Source: Verrucomicrobiota bacterium (GTDB lineage: Bacteria > Verrucomicrobiota > Verrucomicrobiia > Limisphaerales > UBA8199). Taken from it: DNA of 5,020 nucleotides. Under the pieces are notes generated by a model. That model did not search any database. It was not told the DNA's origin and saw only the letters and a list, made by a program, of their open reading frames with translations. The DNA lies in contig JAPLUA010000333.1 in assembly GCA_026397855.1 (NCBI GenBank), positions 1 through 5,020 of the forward strand. Reading direction: 5' to 3'. Both the position numbers and the translations under genes were made by a program. Positions 1 to 4,316 of this stretch are shown in pieces. Positions within the stretch are counted from its first letter, which is position 1. Each line of letters begins with the position of its first letter.

Positions 1-675
1 CACGCGGCCGGAGCGGAAGGCGCGATAGCCCAGGCGCGCCACGGCGGCGGCGGACATGGAGACTTTGCGGGCAACGGGCTTGAATCGGCCGCCGGCGGCT
101 GTGCCGAAGTTTGTGGTGGTGGGGCCGGGGCACAGGGCGGTAGCCGTCACACCGGTTCCGGCCAGCTCCTCCGCCAGCGCTTCAGTGAAGGAAAGGAGGA
201 AGGCTTTGGTGGCGTAGTAAACCGCCATGCCGGGGCCGGGCTGGAACGCGGCGGTCGAGGCGACATTCAGGAGGCCGCCGCGGCGGCGCTCGATCATGCC
301 GGGCAGCAGGAGCCGGGTGAGGTGGGCCACGGCGGTAATGTTCACCTGCACCATGTCGAGCTGACGCTCCAGTGGCAGCTCGGCGAACTTCCCCTGTGCG
401 CCAAAACCGGCGTTGTTGACGAGCACATCTACTTTGATCCCCGCCGAATGCAGCTGCCCCAGCAGGCGGTTCGGCGTGTCGGGTTGGGCCAGGTCGGCGG
501 TGAAGACCTGCGTCTGGATCTTGTGATCCTTTCTGAGCTCCGCGGCGAGCGATTCAAGGGCGATGCCTTTGCGGGCCACCAGGATGAGCCGGCAGCCATC
601 GGCGGCAAAGCAACGGGCCAGCTCCAGCCCGATGCCGGAAGAGGCCCCGGTGATGAGAACAGTTTCCACGACCAT
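1..675 (-). CDS. Short-chain dehydrogenase/reductase (SDR), C-terminus cut by window edge
   Basis: This is an NAD(P)-dependent oxidoreductase of the classical SDR superfamily, closest in feel to the DltE/YqjQ-type group (COG0300); the substrate cannot be read from sequence. The visible 225 residues form a Rossmann fold. The cofactor-binding motif TGASSGIG lies at residues 9-16, an Asp in TADL at 61, and the NNAG motif at 87-90. The catalytic set is Asn112, Ser140, Tyr153 and Lys157 (YYATK), with the correct Ser-to-Tyr spacing of 13. The CPGPTTTNF stretch at 182-190 is the usual PG motif after the active site. The family is normally about 260 residues, so roughly 35-40 are missing beyond position 1. 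The ATG at 675-673 is preceded two codons upstream by an in-frame TAA, so the gene cannot start earlier. No clear Shine-Dalgarno is seen. It is transcribed away from the small plus-strand gene at 846. No signal peptide is present, so it is probably cytosolic. Family assignment is firm; specificity is unknown. Confidence 0.95.
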   Translation of the reverse strand, partial: MVVETVLITGASSGIGLELARCFAADGCRLILVARKGIALESLAAELRKDHKIQTQVFTADLAQPDTPNRLLGQLHSAGIKVDVLVNNAGFGAQGKFAELPLERQLDMVQVNITAVAHLTRLLLPGMIERRRGGLLNVASTAAFQPGPGMAVYYATKAFLLSFTEALAEELAGTGVTATALCPGPTTTNFGTAAGGRFKPVARKVSMSAAAVARLGYRAFRSGRV

Positions 676-845
676 AGGCTGTTACGCTGCGTTCGGGCGG
701 TTGGCTGGTTTGTCGGGAGCCATCATTGTGGGCAAGTGTCCGGACAAACCGGGGGCCGGGCAAGGCGATTCTGGGGGAATGGGCGACTTGCTGGCCCGCG
801 CTTATGGGCTTTGACTTGACTGCCTGGGCAGCCTGCTGTTTTTGC
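676..845. other. Divergent intergenic spacer between SDR and small plus-strand gene
   Basis: This 170-base gap must hold the promoter of the dehydrogenase and probably that of the small gene starting at 846. I could not find a convincing -35/-10 pair on either strand. On the plus strand two overlapping TTGACT boxes (811-816 and 816-821) resemble -35 elements, but nothing like TATAAT follows at 16-18 bases, and the start codon is very close. A short palindrome CTGCC-TG-GGCAG lies at 820-831. The clearest structure is the inverted repeat at 707-750, listed separately. Confidence 0.6.
707..750. repeat. Inverted repeat GGTTTGTC/GACAAACC with internal palindrome
   Basis: GGTTTGTC at 707-714 is the exact reverse complement of GACAAACC at 743-750, with 28 bases between. 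The right arm overlaps a perfect 10-base palindrome, TGTCCGGACA, at 737-746. The element lies 32 bases upstream of the dehydrogenase start codon. The position would suit an operator or a 5' leader hairpin for the dehydrogenase, but that is inference. The palindrome core GTCCGGAC recurs at 1208-1215 in the next intergenic gap. Chance in GC-rich DNA is possible. Confidence 0.4.
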
Positions 846-1142
846 ATGAATGCGGTTGAATTCACCACACAGCTAAGCGGCGCAGCGGTGTTGCCCATCC
901 CTGGGGAGATTGCGGCGCAACTGCCCAAATCGGGCAAGGCCCGCACCATCGTTCTGACCGACGACGCTACCGACGAGGCCGAGTGGTGTGCCGGGGCTTA
1001 CGAACAGTTCCTGAGGGACGAACCCGAGTGTTGCCTTCCACCAGGACAGGAGCCGGAGTTCCAAGGGATGACGACACCAAACGACTTGCGGGAAGCATAC
1101 ACAGGGCAGAATGGCGCGCCGCTACTGCAGGGGGCGGCGTAA
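846..1142 (+). CDS. Small antitoxin-like hypothetical protein (98 aa)
   Basis: The predicted protein has an N-terminal half (residues 1-60) beginning MNAVEFTTQL, then VLPIPGEIAAQLPK around residues 15-28, a TIVLTDD strand, and EAEWCAGAYEQFLRDE. This layout (short strand, 'IPxEIAAQLP', strand, acidic linker, 'W..AYEQFLRD') resembles small antitoxin-like or AbrB-like proteins that I associate with planctomycetes and verrucomicrobia; this is recall, not a search. The C-terminal 35-40 residues are Pro/Gly-rich and look unlike that family. The last few codons overlap a repeated 13-mer (1116-1128), so the true tail may have been replaced or shifted. ATG 846 was chosen because the family-like sequence starts there; the frame is open upstream to 726 but that part reads as junk. 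No Shine-Dalgarno is seen. No PIN, RelE or other toxin gene follows; a hairpin cluster does. It could be an orphan antitoxin, a decayed gene, or an unrelated small protein. Confidence 0.55.
   Translation: MNAVEFTTQLSGAAVLPIPGEIAAQLPKSGKARTIVLTDDATDEAEWCAGAYEQFLRDEPECCLPPGQEPEFQGMTTPNDLREAYTGQNGAPLLQGAA
1116..1128. repeat. 13-bp direct repeat, copy 1 (GCGCCGCTACTGC)
   Basis: GCGCCGCTACTGC occurs here and again, identical and in the same orientation, at 1426-1438. This copy lies in the last codons of the small gene ending at 1142. The second copy spans the batE stop codon. The two copies bracket the hairpin-rich gap between the convergent genes, which suggests they are edges or parts of a repeat element; this is inference from two copies only. 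Confidence 0.5.
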
Positions 1143-1143
1143 C

Positions 1144-1244
1144 GCAGATTTGTAATCTGCTGTATCGCCGATTTGCAATCGGTATGCCTCCGAGCGTATT
1201 CAAGCACGTCCGGACTGCGTGGGGCCAGCAGGTTAAAAACCTGC
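1144..1244. repeat. Cluster of three triloop palindromes (REP-like)
   Basis: Three perfect short palindromes lie within 101 bases. H1 at 1144-1160 is GCAGATT-TGT-AATCTGC. H2 at 1168-1182 is CCGATT-TGC-AATCGG, only 7 bases after H1. H3 at 1228-1244 is GCAGGTT-AAA-AACCTGC. All have 6-7 bp stems closed by TT/AA and a three-base loop. H1 and H3 differ by one stem pair that is changed on both sides (A-T to G-C), so pairing is kept while sequence drifts. H1 and H2 share GATTTG(T/C)AATC, which looks like a tandem duplication of about 23 bases. The cluster follows the stop codon of the small gene by one base. No transposase or RAYT gene is in the window. Function may be mRNA 3'-end protection, transcription termination for both convergent genes, or a non-autonomous mobile element. 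Confidence 0.75.
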
Positions 1245-1272
1245 GGCTAGCCCGGATATTTCACACCCCCGA

Positions 1273-1296
1273 GCGCCGCGTGAGGGCACGCGGCGC
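1273..1296. repeat. Strong GC hairpin, 10-bp stem with AGGG loop
   Basis: GCGCCGCGTG at 1273-1282 pairs perfectly with CACGCGGCGC at 1287-1296 across the four-base loop AGGG. There is no following T-run on either strand, so it is not a canonical intrinsic terminator, though it could slow polymerase or block exonucleases. Its right arm shares bases 1292-1296 with the next hairpin (1292-1328), so the two cannot form together. Confidence 0.7.
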
Positions 1297-1328
1297 GGTC
1301 GAGATGCGCCCCGGCTGAAGACCGCGCC
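1292..1328. repeat. Overlapping alternative hairpin, 9-bp stem
   Basis: GGCGCGGTC at 1292-1300 is the exact reverse complement of GACCGCGCC at 1320-1328, with a 19-base loop. The left arm uses five bases of the right arm of the hairpin at 1273-1296, making the pair mutually exclusive. On the plus strand the stem is followed by AAAACTGTC rather than a T-run. On the minus strand the sequence AAAA/TTTT lies upstream of the stem, so neither orientation makes a standard terminator. Confidence 0.55.
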
Positions 1329-1339
1329 AAAACTGTCTA

Positions 1340-1368
1340 TTGACGTTGCGCCTGCCATTTGATAAGGT
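1340..1368 (+). promoter_or_regulatory. Weak promoter-like sequence in an AT-rich island
   Basis: TTGACG at 1340-1345 is a good -35 box, and TAAGGT at 1363-1368 follows after 17 bases as a poor -10 box matching only the first two and last positions of TATAAT. It sits in an AT-richer stretch (about 1331-1400) that stands out from its GC-rich surroundings. A transcript from here would run antisense into the 3' end of batE and meet the hairpin at 1409-1430 after about 35 bases. There is no plausible plus-strand gene downstream, so this may be chance. Confidence 0.2.
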
Positions 1369-1408
1369 TTTGTCTATGCTTAATGAGGTTGCAATGTTTC
1401 TCTGTCGC

Positions 1409-1430
1409 GGTGCGGGCAAAAGCCCGCGCC
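1409..1430 (-). terminator. Hairpin directly after the batE stop, possible terminator
   Basis: GCGGGC (1412-1417) and GCCCGC (1422-1427) form a perfect 6-bp stem around an AAAA loop. The stem extends by two more pairs (1409-1410 with 1429-1430) past a T/G position. On the plus strand that position is a G-U pair, giving a 9-bp stem; on the batE strand it is a mismatch. It begins one base after the batE TAG. No T-run follows on the batE strand, so it is at best a non-canonical terminator or 3'-end stabiliser. A similar short palindrome, CGGGC-AA-GCCCG, occurs at 4175-4186. Confidence 0.35.
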
Positions 1431-1438
1431 GCTACTGC
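1426..1438. repeat. 13-bp direct repeat, copy 2, spanning the batE stop codon
   Basis: This is identical to 1116-1128 (GCGCCGCTACTGC). Read on the batE strand it contains the TAG stop codon (1434-1432) and the last codon of batE. In this copy the flanks add a small hairpin, CGCCGC-TACT-GCGGCG (1427-1442). If the repeat is part of a mobile palindromic element, the batE stop codon may be supplied by the element. Confidence 0.5.
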
Positions 1439-2172
1439 GGCGTGAGCGCCTGGTCGCGGCGGAGCCAGCCCATCCGGCGCGGGCCGGCGCTCACCTGGAG
1501 CCACTCGTCCTTCTGGTCCAGCACCTGCAATTCGGCGCCGTCGTGGGCGGTAAACGCGGTTTGTGATTCTGCGAGCGGCCCGTGCCGCACTTCGGCATCG
1601 GCGGCAATGACAATGGCCATGCGGGTGAGTCGGGTCTCGTAGAGCGCCGCGGCGGCGCAGCAGCACAATAGCCCGGCGGCGATGGCCGCGGTGATGGCGT
1701 AGCCCCGCAGCGCGGACCTGAGCCCCGGCCGCCATTGCCGGGCTGCCAGCAGGAGGAGCCAGAGCCAGGCCGCGCCCGCAGCGAGCAGCGTCCACTCGTT
1801 CAGGGTCAGACGCCCCAGCCACCGCTGCCAGCGGCCGGTCGAAAGGCTCGGGCCCTGCACCTGGTTTCGCGCAAACTGCAAATTGGCGCGCACATCGGGG
1901 TCCCGGGGAGCAATCTGCGCGGCCAGGCGGAAGGCGGCGATGGCCCGGCCGATCTGGCCGGACTTGAAGAAGGCATTCCCGAGATTGAAATAGAGGGCGG
2001 GGGAAGTTTCGCCGGTTTGCAGCAGCCTGGCATAGGCGGTCGCCGCCTCGCTGTATTTGCCTTCCTCGTAGAGCTTGTTGGCGGATTCGAAGGCGGAGCC
2101 GGAAATCTCCGCGCGAGCGAGCAGCGGGGACAGGAGCGCCAGCAGGGCGCAGGCAAGGATTACTCTTCTCAC
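1432..2172 (-). CDS. batE: BatE-like protein: TPR, two membrane segments, SH3-like domain
   Basis: This 246-residue protein has a signal peptide (residues 1-21, MRRVILACALLALLSPLLARA before EIS). Two tetratricopeptide repeats follow at about 26-59 (ANKLYEEGKYSEAATAYARLL) and 60-93 (ALYFNLGNAFFKSGQIGRAIAAF). Transmembrane segments lie at about 127-145 and 157-178, the second containing three consecutive cysteines (170-172). A bacterial SH3-like domain ends the protein (about 186-243; VRHGPL, LQVLDQKDEWLQV, GWLRRDQ). This is the layout of the last gene of many Bat (aerotolerance-type) operons. The TPRs would face the periplasm and probably bind other Bat proteins; the biochemical role is not established. 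The start is GTG at 2172-2170, which overlaps the batD stop as GTGA. AAGGAG lies 8 bases upstream (2186-2181), which fixes the start and predicts translational coupling to batD. The name batE follows domain order and context and is less certain than batD. Confidence 0.9.
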   Translation of the reverse strand: MRRVILACALLALLSPLLARAEISGSAFESANKLYEEGKYSEAATAYARLLQTGETSPALYFNLGNAFFKSGQIGRAIAAFRLAAQIAPRDPDVRANLQFARNQVQGPSLSTGRWQRWLGRLTLNEWTLLAAGAAWLWLLLLAARQWRPGLRSALRGYAITAAIAAGLLCCCAAAALYETRLTRMAIVIAADAEVRHGPLAESQTAFTAHDGAELQVLDQKDEWLQVSAGPRRMGWLRRDQALTPQ

Positions 2173-4013
2173 GGCTTCAGCTCCTTGAGTTCGCGCAGCA
2201 CGCCTTCGAGCTTGGCGCTGATTGCGGCCAATTCCTGGCTGGACTTAATGGGCGCGTAGCGGACGAGATTGCAGGTCTGGAAGAGGTCGTGCAGCGGGGT
2301 CAGCGTCGCCTCGGGGACGCCGAGCGGGCGGAGGCGCTCCTCGATGACGGCCTCGGTGATTGCCGAGGCGGGGAGGTCGAGGCGCTCACCCAGTTGCTCC
2401 TGCAGCAGCCGGATCAGGGTGGCGAAGAAGTCGTCGGATTTGTTATCGGCGGCAAGCTGCCGGAGCTCGACCAGGCCGTTGCGGACGAGCTGGGCGACCT
2501 GGCGTTGGCGGCGGAGGCGGGGATTGTTAGCCAGCATCTCGGCACGCTTGCGCCAGGCGAGGGCCGAGATCCAGGCGAGCAGGGGAATGGCCTGGAGAGC
2601 CAGGAACCACGGCTGCTGGACCAGCGGCGGCCCAACGCGGGCCAGCGCGCCCAGGCGCGGCTTGATATGGACGATGTCCTGCGCCGGCGGGGGGCTGTCC
2701 GGCGCGGCGCGGGAGGCTGCCGTGACGGTCGGGGCTGGCGTGGCGCCGCCCGGGCGCACCACTAGCGGTATGCTCGGCTGGGTCAGCGTGCGGTATCGTT
2801 TCTGGTCGGGGTCAAAGAAGCTGAACGAGAAGGGCGGCAGCGCCTTGATGTCGGTGATCTGGGGCACAACCACCTGCTCGAAGGTTTTCGTGCCCTGCAG
2901 CCCGAGGGCGTCCGTGGTGTCCAGCTTGGTTGTCGGAGGGTAGGTCTTGAAATCACGCCAGGTGCCCTGTTCCGGCAGCGCGAGCGAATCCAGCGCGCCG
3001 CGGCCGGAGATCTGGATTTTAACGGTCACGGGGTCCCCGGTGGCGACGTTGGTCGGGCCGGCGCTCACGGTCATCGAGTAGCTCCCCACGGCGCCGATGA
3101 AGTTGGCCGGAACGTTGTCCTTCGGCAGAGGCAGGGCGGTCAGGGTCTCGGTTTCGGCGGACAGGACCATCCGGCGTTCCTCGACCTGCTGGAACATCCC
3201 GAACGGGTCAAAGGCATCCCGGCGGCGGTTCCCTACCGGGAGCTGCAGGGTGAGATTCACATCCATGGAACCGATGGCCATGGGGCCCGTCTTGACCGGC
3301 GACATCGAGGTGACAAGGGTGGCTACGCTGTAGGTTGCATTGCCCACCTGGGTTCGCCGGCGCTGGGCGTGGGCGGTTTTGAAGATGCTGACGCCTTCGG
3401 CTTTGATGGGGCAGCCGGCGTAGCCATCAAAATTCTGAAGGATGTTCTCGGCATTGGCCACCCCCTCGCGGATGAACACTTGAAACTCCACGGCAAAGAC
3501 CTCGCCCACATACACCTCTTTCCGGGGAACAAACAACTTGAAGAAAGCCAACTGATCGCCGGTGGCGGCACCCGCCTGGGCGCTTGCCTTGACGGCCTTC
3601 AGCTTCAAGGGCGGCGTGGTCAACATCTGCCCGCCCACCTCGGCCCGCAGGGAGGGGATCGTGTAATCCCCCGGCTGGGTGGGGGTCAGGGTATAATCCT
3701 GGGAGACGATGGACGAGAATTGACCGTTGATGATAGTGATGTTCCTGGAGCTGCCCTCGCTGTTTACGCGCAAATTGGCGATTCCCGGGGGAGCAGGCAT
3801 CTGCCGGGGTTCGCCACCCGCGAACTTAAGGGAGAGGGTCACGCCTTCGCCGACCGTGACGGTCTCGCGATCCAGGGTGGCGGTGAAACTGGCCGCGCGG
3901 AGCACGGACGGAAAGCACCCCAGGCAGATCGCAAGCAAAGCGAAGGCGGCCCGAAGCCTTGGCTGGCTTCGGTCCGGCGCAATCAACCCGATACGCGACA
4001 ATAACCTTCGCAT
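2169..4013 (-). CDS. batD: BatD-family protein, secreted and membrane anchored
   Basis: This 614-residue protein matches the BatD ('oxygen tolerance') family. A long basic N-terminus and hydrophobic stretch (about 22-40, ending SVLRA) form a signal peptide. A large beta-rich periplasmic part follows, about 42-420, containing several Ig-like repeats. Landmarks are TVTVGEGVTLSLKF (51-64), DYTLTPTQPGDYTIPSL (106-122), VYVGEVFAVEFQVFIREGV (167-185), GRGALDSLALPE (338-349) and ALPPFSFSFFDPDQKRYRTL (391-410), the last being the typical end of the BatD repeat region. A Pro/Ala linker (about 421-465) leads to one transmembrane helix (about 467-488) and a cytosolic helical tail (489-614; LRPLGVP, NLVRYAP). 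Bat proteins are thought to act with a MoxR AAA+ ATPase at the membrane in stress tolerance; the exact role is unknown. The ATG at 4013-4011 gives the signal peptide directly; TTG codons 4 and 9 are possible later starts. No good Shine-Dalgarno is seen. The frame stays open far upstream only because it runs antisense through the carboxypeptidase gene. Confidence 0.92.
   Translation of the reverse strand: MRRLLSRIGLIAPDRSQPRLRAAFALLAICLGCFPSVLRAASFTATLDRETVTVGEGVTLSLKFAGGEPRQMPAPPGIANLRVNSEGSSRNITIINGQFSSIVSQDYTLTPTQPGDYTIPSLRAEVGGQMLTTPPLKLKAVKASAQAGAATGDQLAFFKLFVPRKEVYVGEVFAVEFQVFIREGVANAENILQNFDGYAGCPIKAEGVSIFKTAHAQRRRTQVGNATYSVATLVTSMSPVKTGPMAIGSMDVNLTLQLPVGNRRRDAFDPFGMFQQVEERRMVLSAETETLTALPLPKDNVPANFIGAVGSYSMTVSAGPTNVATGDPVTVKIQISGRGALDSLALPEQGTWRDFKTYPPTTKLDTTDALGLQGTKTFEQVVVPQITDIKALPPFSFSFFDPDQKRYRTLTQPSIPLVVRPGGATPAPTVTAASRAAPDSPPPAQDIVHIKPRLGALARVGPPLVQQPWFLALQAIPLLAWISALAWRKRAEMLANNPRLRRQRQVAQLVRNGLVELRQLAADNKSDDFFATLIRLLQEQLGERLDLPASAITEAVIEERLRPLGVPEATLTPLHDLFQTCNLVRYAPIKSSQELAAISAKLEGVLRELKELKP
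2181..2186 (-). promoter_or_regulatory. Ribosome binding site of batE, inside the end of batD
   Basis: On the minus strand AAGGAG (2186-2181) lies 8 bases before the batE GTG and within the last codons of batD (Leu-Lys-Glu-Leu-Lys-Pro). It is the only strong Shine-Dalgarno seen in the window. Together with the GTGA overlap it supports the GTG start and coupled translation. Confidence 0.8.
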
Positions 4014-4049
4014 GGACACGATCAGACAGTGTTGCCCGGCGGGGCTGCG

Positions 4050-4074
4050 CGATGCAAGTTTCACTTGCGCATCG
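4050..4074. repeat. Triloop hairpin upstream of batD, same design as the 1144-1244 cluster
   Basis: GCAAGT-TTC-ACTTGC at 4054-4068 is a perfect 6-bp palindrome with a three-base loop. Outer bases CGAT (4050-4053) and ATCG (4071-4074) extend the stem to 10 bp with a two-base GC bulge on the right side. It lies 36 bases upstream of the batD start codon, so it would sit in the batD 5' leader if transcription starts upstream of it. The stem size and loop length match the three hairpins behind the small gene, though the sequence differs. Confidence 0.6.
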
Positions 4075-4209
4075 GGCCTACCCGCCCAAACGCCGCCAGG
4101 CGATGTTCTCACGAACGCTAATATGGACAATTCCGCCCGGTTTTCGTTCGGGCAAGATTCCATGGGGAGGCCTGCGGGCAAGCCCGGGATCCTCGCCCCC
4201 GGAATCCGC

Positions 4210-4288
4210 CGGCAGCCGGGGCGATTGCCGAGGGCGCGGCCTCGTGGCAGGGCAAGCCGGTGCGGGCTTGACCTTCGTCCGGCTGCCG
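4210..4288. repeat. 10-bp inverted repeat upstream of carboxypeptidase gene
   Basis: CGGCAGCCGG at 4210-4219 is the exact reverse complement of CCGGCTGCCG at 4279-4288, separated by 59 bases. The right arm ends 28 bases before the carboxypeptidase start codon. It may form a long-range hairpin in the 5' leader or be chance in GC-rich DNA. Confidence 0.35.
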
Positions 4289-4316
4289 TGGAAGCTCGTA
4301 GCTGATCCAATTGATC

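Larger units (their letters stand above)
4014..4316. other. Divergent intergenic region between batD and carboxypeptidase gene
   Basis: This 303-base gap must contain promoters for both divergent genes. I find no convincing gene in it. Plus-strand TAATAT at 4119-4124 resembles a -10 box, but no -35 precedes it at 16-18 bases; the reverse strand gives nothing better. It holds the triloop hairpin at 4050-4074, a weak stem GCCCG/CGGGC (4135-4139 with 4149-4153), a short palindrome CGGGC-AA-GCCCG (4175-4186), and a 10-base inverted repeat (4210-4219 with 4279-4288). Confidence 0.65.

Noticed and set aside
322..819. Plus-strand open frame of 165 residues
   Set aside because: It is largely antisense to the dehydrogenase, whose motifs and catalytic residues are intact; the translation shows no recognisable domain.
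967..1318. Open frames on both strands across the small gene and hairpin block, with peptides such as ICNLLYRRFAIG and DCKSAIQQITNLRY
   Set aside because: These are translations of the palindromic repeats themselves, which is why both strands stay open; no start signals or domain features support them.
1144..1328. Possible CRISPR array
   Set aside because: The units are short palindromes of differing sequence with uneven spacing (7, 45 and 28 bases), not identical repeats with uniform spacers, and no cas gene is present.
1340..1642. Plus-strand 100-residue frame starting in the AT-rich island
   Set aside because: Most of it is antisense to the SH3 and membrane part of batE, and its composition is that of a shadow frame.
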